A DNA stretch of 64,000 nt, from contig JANPWX010000030.1 of NCBI GenBank assembly GCA_024734555.1, positions 433,888-497,887 on the forward strand, in the 5' to 3' direction. Each line of letters starts with the position of its first letter. Within the stretch, counting starts at the first letter, position 1. Of this stretch, positions 11,801-25,600 are shown piece by piece. Position numbers and translations under genes: made by a program. The stretch comes from Trochalopteron elliotii (lineage: Eukaryota > Chordata > Aves > Passeriformes > Leiothrichidae). Under the pieces are notes generated by a model. That model saw nothing but the letters and a program-made list of their open reading frames with translations, was not told the DNA's origin and did not search any database.

Positions 11801-14800
11801 TTGAGTGAGACAAAAAGAAACAAAGAGAATGAGTGGTAAAAAGGGAAAGAAAAAGGGGTAAGAAAAAAACAACACAAAAGACAAATACAGTCAATATACA
11901 CACACATATATTTCAGAACATAAGGAGAACTGGAGTTTGAATGACATTTCAAAACATCTTTTACACTGGTTAAACAGTAATACTGAAGGACAGAAACAGC
12001 TCCCAAGTTGTGTCACCAACAGCAGCATGTAAGATACAAGACAGTAGAAGACTGGTCACAGTACTGAGATGCAAAATCCAGGTAAACCAATTTAATCACC
12101 AACAAACACAATTAGGATCAGTACTACACTGGAACGTGGCCTGTGCTCCATTAATCTAACTTGTAAGAATCAACACTAAAAGTAAAAGGGCAGATTCATA
12201 CACTTAATTTTGTATCAGCTTCCACTCAGACTTCAGCTCTCTATGTTTTCTAATTTTATTTATTCATTTTTGAGTTGTGCCTGCTTCTCCTTAGTGGTTT
12301 TCTTCGGAACAGCATATTCTCTGTTTATCTTAGACATTTCCTAAGACACTGAACCAACATGCTTTGTGGTGTGACTATTACCCTCTGCTGATAGACACCC
12401 ACCCCCACAAAATCTGAAAATGCTTGTGGATCGACACCTAGCTGTGGTTTCATATTGTCTCCACTGCAGACAGACAAGCAAAATATCTGGCTATGGTTTT
12501 TACTTTTAGAAGCAGATTAAAAATAACAGGGAAAGCTAGTTGCCTTTGTGATATCACCCACTCTTTTTTGCTGTAAGTTGGCAAGTAGATCAACTAAGAA
12601 GTTTATGAACAGTAAAGAGATATCCATCCACCCATCATTATTTTTGCTGTTCTCAAATTTCAATTATTAAATAAATACTGCATCCACAGAATTTAAATGT
12701 TGGCTTTTTTTGCTTTGAATAGACAACAAAGCTATAAGGCTTTCATCTAGTGGTAAGGAGTTCACATTTTGAACCACAGGACTTTTGGTGACCCCAGTTC
12801 CACACTGTTAGTGAAGAACTCTCCTGACAGATGAAATATGACTCCCTCAAGGCATATGACTTATTAGAATTACTTGGCTCTTTACCAGTAGGATAATAAT
12901 TCAAGTTCAGAGATCTGTTGTGGTAAATATTAATTTAAAGAAAGATTAAACATTTATAGCATTAAAAAAGAAAAAAAAAGTGCAAATTAAACAGAGATAC
13001 TGGTCAAAAAATTCCACAAAAGGAAGTTATACAATATGAATAGAGAATCATGCTACAGTTTACAAGAAATTTATGTTTTTGTGAGCTAGAAATAGGAGTG
13101 GCAGGGTTAAGGCTAAGGTTCTGAGATAATCAGTAACAGCCAAGACTGTCAGTTTGGCAGCTATCTTTCTCCACAGCTCTGAATCATCCTTTCAGCTATA
13201 ATATTTAAAGGAACCTATTCCAATTTGAAATGGGAGTGCTATCCTATATTTAAAGCATACTTAGTTGCATTATTTTTCTCCAGAATGCACAGAAATTGTT
13301 AGTAACACATTACGTTAACACTCAAAAATCCCTTAACCAAGAAAAGATGACAGCTGTTAGTCTCCAAGAATCCTCACCCTTGCTTATACATTTTCATGCA
13401 AATTGTTTAAAGAAAAGTGTATTTATATATTTTAAATGTTACGTTAGTTTTACATGTGCAGATGGTTATATGCTGCACAGCACTGGCCAGGACAAGTCGA
13501 TGACATACATGTATGCATTTATGTGAAGTACATTAATAGCAACAAACAAGGCGTTAATACTTTCCTCAGTGGAAATCATAATTCCAATGATTTCAGCAAG
13601 GTTTTGCAAATTACCATTATAATGCATTCCACAGCATGAATGTGCTTTACATTCTCGGCTCACTGCCAGTACATACCACACACAGCTAAACAAGATGCTC
13701 TGACATTCCCTGCCAATACACAGATAAAACACAATCACCACCTGGACAAGAGACTCTACATATTCCACAACACCCTTTATTATTTGAGTAAAACCCATAG
13801 AAGATAATACTGAAAACACTGTACCCTTTAAAGTGCACTCTCAGGATCTGCACATTTTGCTGATAAAGAGTTATTCGGTCCACACTACAGAGGGACATAT
13901 GGTTTAGTAACAATTCAAAGAAATTAAACTGTGCTACAATCAAGGACATCCTCCCACTCTAGAAGCAAGAGCTGTTTTTGGCAAAGTATTCTAGAATATC
14001 TATCTTGAAAATGCCAGGAGCTCTGGCATTTCAGCTTTAGACAAGCACGCTTGCCATCCACCCCAGCAGTAACATCCTACACCACTACACCAAAAGCCTG
14101 CCTTTCCTTCAGAGCTCACAGGCACAACAGGATAAAGACAGGAGAGCAGAATTTTTCTTCTTCCAAACAGTAACAAAACTTACTAGTTCTGTAACTGAAA
14201 TCTACATAAATTGATGTATAAAGCAATATGGCTTCATAACTTCCTTGAAACTTGTTATCAACTGCTCCTTCTCTTTATTTAATTTATTTCTAGATTCTAA
14301 GCTAAGCACACTGGGAGTTGAGATGTGGGGACATAAGCTCGAAAATCATGAAGTAAACTGAAAGAAAGGCAATAAGCCCAACTGAGTGGACAATCTTCAT
14401 TTTCTGGATGCCTTTACTAAACAGTTGTGATGCATCAGGACAAAGCTCCTACCTAACTGAATAACCACCTGTATTAGCAATTCAAAGTGTGCACCTACCC
14501 AAGTTACAATTCAAGTATGCTGATGGCTGGTGAATGTAAACTTCCTGCTACTTGAATGTAAACACTTAGCAGCTACCCTGCTGGGCTCTTCCCTCCAGAA
14601 CATTACCAAACCCCTTCTTGCTTTCACACCCTGAACATGCCAGTGGGAACTTTATAGCACTGCACGGGTAGAATTGGGAGTTTTAAGAGACCATGAAAGT
14701 CAGATGAACTACTGTCACTGCAATTCAAAGAAACAAACATCTTTGTGATCCTCTAAAAATCCTGCCTTATCTGAACAGTGTTATGGCAGGCAATTAAACT

Positions 14801-14845
14801 GCACCAGGCAAGTATTTTTTCCAGCGCTTTGCCCCCCACCATTAC
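5816..14845 (-). other. NHSL1 intron 3
   Basis: About 9 kb of intron. It contains only minor structures: a small AATAAATAA/TTATTTATT hairpin near 7400-7421, a purine/pyrimidine-rich stretch at 6550-7000 that produces chance open frames, and a 9-bp hairpin at 14009-14031. No gene or named repeat was recognised. Confidence 0.85.
14009..14031. repeat. Short perfect hairpin, 9-bp arms
   Basis: AAATGCCAG (14009-14017) and CTGGCATTT (14023-14031) are perfect reverse complements around a 5-base loop, GAGCT. It is intronic, with no T-run that would suggest a small RNA terminator. Short hairpins like this occur by chance, so no function is claimed. Confidence 0.6.
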
Positions 14846-14973
14846 CTTTTGCTCAATTTCTTCATAATCATCCTGGTAACTTCCACAGATTGCACTGGAG
14901 GACGAGGAGAAGGTGGGGCCCTGAGAGTAATACTGCGAGCTCCGGTAGCCATCCCGCCGCAGCTTGTCACACT
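14846..14973 (-). CDS. NHSL1: NHSL1 exon 3 (internal coding exon)
   Basis: This 128-nt exon encodes ECDKLRRDGYRSSQYYSQ, then GPTFSSSSSAICGSYQDDYE and EIEQK. The acceptor is TTTCGGCAG above 14973 and the donor is GTAATG at 14845. It enters in phase 1 (G plus AG makes Glu) and leaves in phase 0. The first half is nearly identical to mammalian NHSL1 as I remember it. The second half keeps its length and acidic character but differs in detail, with a run of five serines and a Tyr/Asp/Glu-rich end. A tyrosine-rich acidic stretch of this kind could be a kinase target (inference). The open frame continues into the intron past Lys, and that part is not coding. Confidence 0.94.
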
Positions 14974-16954
14974 CTGCCGAAAGAGACAAACAGGAGGTTA
15001 AATCACGGCAAGAGCCATTACTTGGTGCTCAATGGCATTTAAGTACTGAATGTTTTTCTGAAGATGTTTACCGTGCATCAGCATTGTCTGCCCCAAGTGA
15101 CAGAACCCAAGGGCGTGTTCCTCATATTGGTATTGATATTTCCTCCTCCCTCACATGTGTGACATATGTAAGCCCACACAGAGCGTATTAACCCAGGCGA
15201 TGGCAAGTGCTTTGGAAAGAAGGGGGAAAAAGATTTCTTTATTTATTTAAGTGAGGCCTGGCTCGGTGTCTTGACAGATGGCAGCATCTTGCAGGATGGG
15301 AGATGGATGCATGTGAGTAACTCCAGGGGTCTCATTTGCCAGGCCGGTAGACATCTATTATATGCCTTACACTTGAAATGATGATGATGTTGCTCACTAC
15401 TCCAGCACCATCTGCTAAATAACTTTGGCACTGACCACTTGTCTTGTCTTCCTGTCCGTGGAAGAGACCATTTACTGTGATTTTGGAGAGAGGAATGCAA
15501 ATCACAGGGATCTCGAAAACTTGTGTTGCTGCACAGCACACGTATTTTAATACTACAGAGTTTCTAAAGTTCAGAAAGAACTCAGAACAGACATGCATCC
15601 CCACTCACAATAGCCAAAATTCCAGTCAGCATTGCATCCCCCTCACCAAGTTTTCCACAATCATCTTCCTGCCTCCTAATTGATATTCAGTGTGATTGTG
15701 CTAGAGAATAACAGACGCCACAGCATAAGGAAAAATTAAATGTTCAAGATGCGGCAATCAAGCTCATCAGACCAGTTAGCTTTACGTTTCCAAAGACGGA
15801 TATCTGAATCTGCTGAAAGATGATGAAAGCAAGAAGAAAATTAAGTATTTGGTGTATTTCCATTTAAGGAACAGAAATTTCTGCACAAATTGCAGGCATT
15901 ATCACAACACAAAGTGCTTTTATAATCACTTGCTGGAGAAGGCCTTTCTGTGATTATATCATCTGTCTGCCTATCTTGATCTTCTGAATACTCCTTAAAA
16001 TAGAAAAGATGCAATGCTTATACCACGGGCAAAGTTTTAGAGAAGCTTTTGCCTGGCAAATGATTAGGTGGAGTTACAATGTGCGACTCCAGCATACATG
16101 TCCTCTGTTATGCTCAGATGCTTTTGAGACCGAGGTCTGGAGGACTCGTGCTGACAGGTTAACTGACCTACAGCAACCACAGATCGGTGAGGATTTGGTC
16201 AGTAAGGACTCCCCTGTATCTGCACATGAACACTGAAGAGACAAGCTGACACTCTGACAACCAGTCATTTCCATCAGTGCCGGACATGTCCTTGCCTACA
16301 CATCCCTACGGTATCACAAAGGGCAGCATGGCAAGAACCTTTCCTGCTTTCTCAGTTCAAGGACCAAAGTGGCAGTGTGGGTTTTGAGATCCAAATAATG
16401 TCTGTATCTCAGGAACAGAGGGCTGGTAACCCTGTTTAGCCATTCCACATGTGTGAGCATGCTGACATTGCGCACATCTGGCAAACTGTTGCCGTACTTC
16501 AGGAGGGAGGTGAAAAATGACTGTCAGCAACCACAGCAAAGCAAATTCCTCCACCACCGTTCCAAATTTGGTACTGGATCCAGCCAGATCCAGCACATAA
16601 CACTCACAAGATGTGAGCAACCTGATGGGCTGGTTGTTGGTTTGAGCTACAAATGAACAGGGTAAGCACACTGTGGCAGAACAAGACAGCCCAAAGATCT
16701 GCATCAACTTGTAGCACGGGTTAACACGCTAAGTTGTCAACTTAGACATTGCAACTTTTATCTTCAGAGGGATCATTAATCACTGCAAACAAACATGAAT
16801 ACAACCTAAGGGGTGTATAAGAAAGCAGTTATTTTTCCTCCCATTTTTGGATTAAGGCTTAGGGTCTTTGCTGGCCACTCCTGCAACATTCCGACATCAG
16901 AGATCATTGCACGCCCCCCCAAAAAAATCTTTGGTGGTTTGACCTGGGCTAGAT

Positions 16955-17640
16955 GCCAGATGCCCACCAAAGCTGCTCTATCACTCTCTTCCTCTGAAGA
17001 GAGCTGGGCAGGAGAGAGAAAATACAACCAAAGGCTCATGAGCTGAGAAAAGGACAGGGAGAGATCACTCACCGGTTAAAACCACAGCCAAAATAACCTT
17101 GATTTAGGGACTTAGTTGAATTTATTACCAATCAAAATAAGAGTATGATAATGAGAAGTAAAGCAAATCCTAAAAAACACACTCCACCCACTCCTCCCCT
17201 CACTCCCAGGCTTAACTTTATTCCCAATTCTCTACCTCCTCCCCACTCAGCAGTGCAGGGAGATGGGGAAGGGGGGTTATGGTCAGTTCATCATGTTGTT
17301 CCTACTGCTACTTCCTCCTCAGGGAGGTCATTCCCCTGCTTCAGTGTCGAGCTCCTTCTATGGGAGACAGTCCTCTAAAAACTCTCCACCCTGAGACCCT
17401 CCCATGGGCTACAATTCTTCACAAACTGATCCAGCAGTGGCTCTCTCATGAGTACAGTCCTACAGGAAGAGTCTGCTTCAGTGTGAGCTCCCCACAGGAT
17501 CAGAAGTCCTGCCAGCAAATGTGCTCTTGCTTGGGCTTCTCTGTCCATGGATTTCCAGGGCCTGCCAGGAGCCTGCCTCAGTGTGGGCCTCCTATGGAGT
17601 TGCAGCTGTCACAGGACTTCTCTGGATGCAACAGTCTCTT
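16955..17640 (+). mobile_element. Degraded avian LTR-like dispersed repeat with internal minisatellite
   Basis: From memory, the order of blocks is that of a dispersed repeat common in bird genomes, probably derived from an endogenous retroviral LTR. It starts with a CTGCTCTATCACTC-type block near 16973 and a GGACAGGGAGAGATCACTCA block near 17053. A TTTATTACCAATCAAA block (near 17120) and a TCTCTACCTCCTCCCC block (near 17230) follow. The end is a chain of degenerate units of about 50 bases built on CTGCTCCAG-GTGGG...CA-GGG-...CAGTCCT. No gag, pol or env coding sequence was seen. The element is truncated and heavily mutated. Its open frame of 179 codons at 17279-17818 is not a gene. Family name not assigned. 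Confidence 0.6.
17336..17625 (+). repeat. Degenerate minisatellite, about five units of roughly 50 bp
   Basis: Unit starts near 17336, 17430, 17473, 17522 and 17573 share CTGC(T/C)(T/C)CAG-GTG-GCTC, then CA(T/C)GG, then AGTCCTGCCAGGA-type sequence. The spacing after the second unit is close to 50 bases. This is the 3' part of the LTR-like repeat and accounts for the unusually long open frame there. Confidence 0.55.
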
Positions 17641-20600
17641 CTGGAGCAAGACAGATGAATGCTCTCATATTAACTGTTTGACCTTATTCATTTTCCTAAC
17701 CAAGAAGGTGAAGATGATGAATAGTGCACCTCATGAAGCCCAGAAAAGCTCCAAAAACTTAAGGAAATCAATGCTGAAGGTCTCAAGTCCATCACAAATT
17801 CAAGTGAATTGTCAATAACAACCTGTCAGCTTATTCAGCTCACAACCTCCCACTGTCCACAACACCAAATCCATGTAACTTCACAAGTTATTGCAGCAAC
17901 ATTGCTGATGAAGCCCAATTTGCCAAAAACTGCTAGGTGAAACCAAGAAAAAAGTGGCTTGTCCCCAAGAACAGCTTTTCTATTTATATACTGTAACTGT
18001 ACATATGTAGCACAGCAGGAAACACACTGTGGATGGCACCCAAGGCCAACAAACCTCACCAGAGGCTTTAGGCAGGCATCTTTTACTTCATGTTGCAACA
18101 GCCTACAAGCACAACACAAGGTCAGACATTGCACCTGACTGAAGGTACTGTCGTTGCCAAACCAAGGGTGGGAATTGCTGTTTAAGAACTGTTCAAGCTG
18201 AAGACTCCTCCCTTCCATCTTCTTACTCTTATCAGAGGTGTACATGTCCTTCTGTGGTCAATCAGGTTCATATTTTTCAGATATAGGGGTTTTATTTTCA
18301 TAAGAAAATACCAGTGAAGGAGCCAGAGATACTCTAGGAAATACTCCAGACACTTACTCTTGGAAAGATTCCCTTCTTCCCAGAGGACCAATACATTGTC
18401 CTAGTCTGACAACCCCAAACAGAGAAGAGCACTATACACTAACTGAAAAAGTTCTTACAGTTATGCATGTTATTTCAGAGATGTCTGTACTGAAGCTGAC
18501 AAGGTAACTGAAAGATCCATCCAGTTCCAGTTATTAAAAATCTTCAGTTTAAAGAACGACGATACATTAGCACCAGCTGAATCAGGGACATACACACCCT
18601 TGGCTGCCATCTCCCACATCATACAACACACAAAACTGTGCACAGCATTTCCATATTTCCATCAAGGAACCGCCAGGTCAAACCCCAGGACACTGCACAT
18701 CAGGCAGGGCACAAACACCCGCTACTGAGGATGTGCTTTCCAGTCCAAATCTGCAGCACATGCTGCAGACAAGCTCCAAGTCGTAATTTTCACATGAATC
18801 TGATCTGAGATGTGCAACAGTATGATTATGCCCCATTTGAACCAATTTTGCTCACACAAACATTAATTTCAGGAAAATCAGGGAAGTGTTACTGCCTTGG
18901 CAATTGCAATTGGTGGCTGCACTGGGTAGTGCCACAACTCGGAAGTCTGAAACTACCTCCCCTTCATCTCCTGACTGCTTCTGGGGCTAAGTGCACAGGG
19001 ACATTGCCTGTCACCTTCTGCTGCCCTGCAAGTACTTTTCTGACTAGGTGAAACCACAGATTAAGTTCTTGTTTTCCTTCCATACTAGTGACACAATTTC
19101 AGAACCTCCTCTGTATCAGAAGCACTGCTTAAAAATGACTGTCATTAGAATATAATTTATTCCCACTTATGTGGTACAAGTGAAACCCTTCCTAAAAACG
19201 AAATTTTTCCTGAAATTTTTCCTTGTGTTTTGTTGCTCACAGGACGGTTTTAGTTAAGAGTGAAGGAAGTGCATGGGAAATGCAGTCACAGCCCTTTTAA
19301 GGGCCCCCTCATCATTTCCACAGTTATTAGAACAGGCTTCAAGAGATACAACCAAAGCAAATGTGTTAAAGCTGTCAGTGCCCAATACAATCATGCCCAA
19401 GTCTCTGCTATACACCCAGACACTCATATATTTGCTCAGGATTGCAGCCTTTGCTAAACCTTGCCATCAGACAGAAGCGCACTGGGGACATGTCCTGTAC
19501 ATCACCCATCTCTGCTCTCTTCCCTCCTGCTAAATAAGCTGGAGAACAGGCAGGTACCTGCAGCAGCAAACTGAGAGCAAAGGCTCAACCAGCCACGTGC
19601 ACCAAAGTTTTGAGCCACAGGCACTGAATTCAGCACTGTTGTGAATAACTCAACTTCTCCACATAAAAGCTTACAGCCTTTGTGACAGAATGTCAGGGCA
19701 AGTGTATGAAAATACCTCTGAGGCCTCTCAGCCCAGATCTATTTCATACAAGGAACCTGTATGTGCCCCTGAGCCAGTAACACACAGTAGCAAGTCTCAA
19801 ACACACAGGCAATTTACTGTTTTTCCAACAACTGAGACAATATTCTCACATGATAATTTGAGCCACAAATCACGGGAGTGAACAGAAGGCACGGCACTGA
19901 TATCTCAGTAATTCGTCTGACATGGTATTACCATGGTAAAGCAGGATTAATGTTTACCTTGTCAGACCTACACGCCACACCATGCTACGACAGATGGAAG
20001 GCTGGGTTTTCTGGGAGGGGACCGGATGCAATGACTCTTTTCCTTTCCTTTAACTGACTTTGGAAATATTTTCTACCTGCTGAGATTCCTACCTGTAAAA
20101 CTTGTTGCAGTATCTTGAAGTTTATATGAAGGAAAATGCATTAGCCTGTCAGAAGCAGAACTGATCAGAGAAACATGGATTCAGTTATTTTCAGAAGTTG
20201 TGCTTTATTTTTTTCTTATTGTAAATGAACTGTGCAAGAGTAAGTGTTTTTTTTAACAAGCTTCTTCATAAAACAATTATTTTGTCTGTCAGTATTAGTG
20301 TGCCCCAGATATATATATACACACACACCATATATACATCTGTCTGCAGGGAGAAAGCCTCCAGGTGCTGGTTTCTAGGGCTAGAGCCCATCTGAGCCTA
20401 AGACCTGTCCCTAAAGCAAAGCCCCAGCAAGTGCACAGAGCCACAGCTTTATGCCACCACCCTGGACCAGTCTCAGGCCTGAAAGTGCACCCATCACTCA
20501 CTAAATTAGCCCTAATGAGATTGACTCAGATTACTCCTGTAAGCAAACACCACTCACATGACTGTTGCAGGATCAGGCCTTAAGCTCTGTAGCTGTCTAC

Positions 20601-20977
20601 ATCCACATGTACACACTCAGGCACACTCTCACAAGCATATATTGAAGAGTCTAATATTAAAAAATTAAAATCCACTTTTCTAAATATTTATTAGTAACCA
20701 GCAAAGGCACTGGTTAAAGAATTAAACTACCACGATATTCACTAGTATAAACGTAGAAACTTGGCATTAAAGTTATTCAGATATCTAAGTAACTCCAATT
20801 ATCTTGGAATACAATCCATCCCATTGCATGGGTCAAGCAATGAAAACACAGGAAAATTATATCCTGGAAACATCTGAATTTTCCCTGTACACAAGAACCG
20901 GACTGGAACTCAAGACTAATTGCTAAAATCCAAAGAGAAAATGTAAGTCGGACCAGGACCAGACGCCCTGCCTTCCT

Positions 20978-21003
20978 GGCAGACCTGCCCGGCAGACCTG
21001 CCC
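20978..21003. repeat. Perfect tandem duplication, 13 bp x 2
   Basis: GGCAGACCTGCCC occurs twice head to tail at 20978-20990 and 20991-21003. Each unit is nearly palindromic (GGCAG...CTGCC), so the pair can also form a hairpin. This suggests a recent slippage duplication. Confidence 0.85.
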
Positions 21004-21226
21004 AGAGCTGCTGAAACAAGAACTCCCAGGTACAAAGGTAGAAAGGGGAAAGACCAGCACATGCATCACCCACTTTTATACCACCCCTTGCTGTCTCCTT
21101 GTCAGCAAGAAGGGACTTGTGATGAGCTGACAGCTTCATCTGCATGCCTGAAAAACTATCTCAGCTGAATCTGGGTGACTTCTTGGCAGAGCCTTTCATG
21201 TTGTAACTTGCATTTTTCTATTTTTC

Positions 21227-21248
21227 TTTTTTTTTTTTTTTTTTTTTT
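21227..21248. repeat. Poly-T tract, 22 bases
   Basis: An uninterrupted run of 22 T (A on the NHSL1 sense strand). It could be the A-tail of an old retroposed copy, but no recognisable body was seen next to it. Confidence 0.85.
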
Positions 21249-22524
21249 AACTACAGAGAGGCTATTAACTGCCAAGTCAGCTAAACTGTCAACTACAGAA
21301 ATAAATCTGCTGACTAGTATATTAAAACACATTTATCCATTCACCGCACATATCACTGGAAAACCACTCTACTTCCCAGGGTCAGAAATCTTTTTTTTTT
21401 TCAGTCTTCAAACATTGTAGTTAACTTCTTCTGTAAATATCCCCAAACCACATTCCTCCCTAAGTCACAACTACAAACACTGTCTTACAAGCAGCTTTTC
21501 AAAATTTCACCTAAAACCAGGCAGACTGTAGTATAGTATATATTTGTCCTTGTAAATGCAAACTGTTTAAAATTATCTCTTCCTTTGTAGGTGACACTGC
21601 ACTTTAATAATCAAAGTATCAGGGCTTTTGTTTTAAAAGAAATTGCTTTCACCACTGGTAAATAAGTGCACATAATTTTAATTTACTTGACAGAGACTTG
21701 GAATTTGTTTTCCCAGTTGAGTTAAGACAACTAAGATCGTGTGGGCTTGTGACAGACAGGCGTGGGTGTCGAAGACTTGGATTTCTGAGCTGGCATTGCT
21801 GCATCCAAGCCAATCACTTTGGGTTAGATCCAGTCAAGGACTTATGTCCTGCAGACAGACAGGGCATGATCTGAATTTCACGTATGTTCCTCCTAAATTC
21901 AGAGTCCAAACAGGTATGTGCACACTGTCTGCAGCATACGAACACACAGAAAGGCATCTCAGGATAAATCCAACTATGGAAGAACTTGAGATGCCTTAAC
22001 TCTCATAATCACCACTCCAGTAATGGCCAGCACTGGGTCCAAGGGCCTGCAGGCCCTTCCCATGAGTGGCAAGAGAAACTAAAAGGGATCTCAACATCTT
22101 TGCTTCTACGGATGATGTGCTTTTCCAAGTTAAAAGTATTTTTCATTTAGATGCAAATTTAAGTTCTTTACAGATGAGGTGAACACAGGCTACATCTCCA
22201 GCTTCCTAAAGGTGTACTGGGATCACTGAGCGAAAGGCTGTCACCTGTAACAGCCAGAGTTGTGCTTGTTTGGGACTGTCATATGATCTGGTGCTAAGTA
22301 CCAAAACACACTCTGAGCACCGAACCAGGACCTCTTCAAAGGGCATGGCTGCCTCTCTGCTTGCTCACAGCACTGTGCTAAGACATGGATAAAACCAAGG
22401 TAACTGCTTGACTATGCAGTTAACTGGGGAATTTCAGGGAGGTAACTTTTCAAGATAAAGAGCTTGTTGAGAATGATTATGCCTGGGACCGTAATTAAAA
22501 CAGACACCCTAGTTCAAAGGTTTC

Positions 22525-22660
22525 TTTGGTTAGTAAATCTAACTGAAATTACTACCTTTCACTCTGTGCCCCTTTATGGTTCCCTCATTTGTAAACTGGG
22601 GTTAAGAATGCACAGTTCTCTGTGTGTAGATGAGACAGGCTATATAAAAGCTCAGCTGTA
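22525..22660 (-). mobile_element. MIR-type SINE relic
   Basis: The segment CTCTGTGCCCCTTTATGG followed by TTCCCTCATTTGTAAACTGGGG matches the antisense core of MIR (CTCTGTGCCTCAGTTTCCTCATCTGTAAAATGGGG in consensus, from memory) with several substitutions. MIR/CORE-SINE copies are ancient and present at low copy in birds. Boundaries are approximate. Confidence 0.55.
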
Positions 22661-25600
22661 CAAAGGCAATCTTGTTTCTCACAAATATCTCAAGTTAAAT
22701 ATGACTTCAAAAAAAGCAGCTCAATTTAACTCCCAACACAGCACCTATTTTTGTCCTTGGATCTAAATATGCAGCAGACAGCTTGCCTCTACCACTTTAC
22801 ATTCCTCCCAAAAATTCACTCAGCTTGGATCATGTCCCACTTTCTTTAAATGTATAAATCCCCATATCATCTGCAGAACTTGACTATCACAGAGACTGCT
22901 TCTATATCAAAGCTTTAAAATATGTTGTAAAGCCACAGCAATGATGCACTTGGTTAACAACTGAACTGTAACCAATGCTGAGTGCAAAGCAAGTTCATGA
23001 ACTTCAGCTGTGATATACTCAGTGCACCATTTTGTTCAGAGTCCCAGTTAAACGGGTCAGGGATTTCAGCAGATGGAGTACTGTTGCCACCCAGCTGAAA
23101 AAACTTCTCAACAGCTCAATCTAGGTGCTTTGGCTAGTAACAGCCTTTGTCAATTCAACCAACTTCCTCATTATTCCCACCCCTTGCCCCAAAATGCAGT
23201 TTTATATTGATATTTCTGTATCTTTTATTAGTACATACAGAAAAGCCCAAGACAAGCCCAGAGACAGTGAACGCGGGTACCAACATTTCTTCCACAAGCA
23301 CCACTTAAAGTAGCAAGTGGCAAAACAAACAAAAAAACCCACCAGCAAAATGTAGTTGTTAGCTTCAAAGCTGTCTTACTTGGTCAGGAAGTACTTGAAA
23401 GATCCATTAGACTTTTTGAAGCATTATTTTGCATATTCTCTCTCATGAATAAGTAGCCACACCCAGCCACACAGGTAGCTTTTAAGGACAGATGCTGTCC
23501 AGAATTACTCAGAAACAAAGATGTCTTGGGCTCCAAGGGGATGAAGGTAATCCTAACAGAGGGCTGCTGGACTGTGACAGAGAAGTATGTTGCATGGGTA
23601 ATTCAAAGAAGTCTTACTGAAAGTGAATATATGTATTTTATGTTTGGTCTATTTCCCCCCACACACAAATGTTGGGAAGCATGTCCTGCCATGGTAACTG
23701 GAGGCCAGACAGGATGGGAAGCCCACCCTTCCAAGCAGCTTCAGGGCTCAGCTGTGCAGACACCTACAGCAGCACAAGGAGGGGGCATGGAAGTGCAACA
23801 TTAAAGGAAAGCACTTGCACAGATTTATTTTCAAGGGTCTAAATCAGATGCAAGTGTTTAAGAAGGATCCAAATTAAAAGGAACTCTTAAATGTCAAAAT
23901 ACCGTTAACAGGGTCAAGTAAATGCAAAGACGTTGATCATTCCCCTCTTTCCTTGGAGCTTTTAAAAAACAAATACATTTCATACCAACCTTTAATTCCC
24001 CAGGTGATCTGCATGATTTAGCCATACAGAAAACCTTTCTAATGGCACCAAAATGCAACAGCCTCGACAAATTGTATTTGTTAACAAGCTGTCACTAGGG
24101 AGTGCTCAAAATAATTATCGCCGTTTGTCTCAAGTTAATTTAAATTTCTGCAAGTGCTTTATATGACTGCATTTAGTGGTGACAAGATGTCTTAAGTATA
24201 ACAGTGTATTTGCTTCCTTTTCCATCTTTGATGCTTTCATTAAAATAACACTCCCTGCTTTTTCTCTAGCATTTTTTATGGATATTTGTTGTTTCTTAGA
24301 CAACTGAACACAGCTAATGTAAAAATACAAAGGGATTTTTCATTGTTTTTTCTCCTAGGACATTTTAGATGTAAAGCTATTTCAAATGCTGCCAACAAAC
24401 ACATAACATCCTAAATCTAAGAGAGTAAGGAGGAAGAAAAGCAAAAACAAAATCAACTGAAAGTTCAATATTCCTTGTGATCGAAGTTGCTTTACCTAGG
24501 ACTTAAATAACAATGCTACAGAGACAGTTAACAATTTCAATTTATTCTTTCTACTAAAGGCATAGATTTGAAATGGGTTCAATAACCCTTCAGGTATAGC
24601 TTCCTAAAAAACCACATTCATCTAGTTTAAGAAAAAAAAAACAGTATTATTTTGAAACAAATTTTATCTTCTTTAAACCCTTTCACTGGAATTGCTTTCA
24701 CTGCTCATGTGTATCACGCAATCAATCTACATATAACCACTCTATGTTTTTACACTCAGCACTGCACTATATAAACTAAACCTAAAAATAGGCAACCTAG
24801 ATGCTTCCAAGCAGCCCAGTTTTGCAGTACAAGACCACCTTTCAAACACATGCAGTGTAGCCTCTTGGTCAAATTCTGTTTTGTTTCATTTGAGTATTTG
24901 CTTTTTGAAATTCCTTATTAGAAAGGGCAGTTGGAATATGGAACTTGGCCAAAACCATCAACAGATGTACAGTGAATTAATTCAGTAACAGTAAAAAAAG
25001 CAGGATACACGACAGAAGCTCTGATAGTAGCTTGACAATTGAAACTAAAATAATGAAAAATAAGTTGATTTCTATTTTTTGATTTTATAGCTCCAAGGCC
25101 TTTCAGGAACATATGGTCTACTCATAGCCTTTAATGGCTTTTTACTTCATTAATGTTTCCAATTGGTAGGGAGTTCACATCTTGACATCTCTCTGAACCT
25201 GAACCACAGCTATTGTCAGTATGAAGCGGTTTCCTCCTATTTTGCAGCTCTTTAATGAAACATAAGATTATTTTAAGTCTATAATCTTCTCAGCAGGATT
25301 ATCGACTAGTAGGTCTGACCCTAATATTGCTCATCTGAACAGTGATCTGGCAGATGCACTGAGAAAACAAAGGCTAAGCACATACCTGTCTGGAGGGTCT
25401 TGTAGCAAGACGTAATAGAGGCTTTATGACTAACTACTTAAATCCTGTTTTATTTGACAATGCTAACCAGATGTCTTCTGGAAAACAAATCAAGTGTTTC
25501 AATCACTGCTGCTTAAATACATTCCTTGAATTTGGCCAACAAAGCTAAACAGAAGCTAGAGTCAGCCAAATCCAGCTCTTCTGAAGATGAGATAATAAAT

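Noticed and set aside
12721..12830. tRNA-like or SINE-like stretch (GGTAAGGAGTTCACATTTTG)
   Set aside because: No cloverleaf could be formed with proper A and B boxes, and it matched no repeat with confidence.
17279..17818. Plus-strand open frame of 179 codons
   Set aside because: Lies across the minisatellite tail of the LTR-like repeat. The repeated Cys/Ser/Pro pattern is the tandem array read in one frame.
20305..20340. TA/CA microsatellite
   Set aside because: Only a few units of each dinucleotide; too short to list as a real repeat array.
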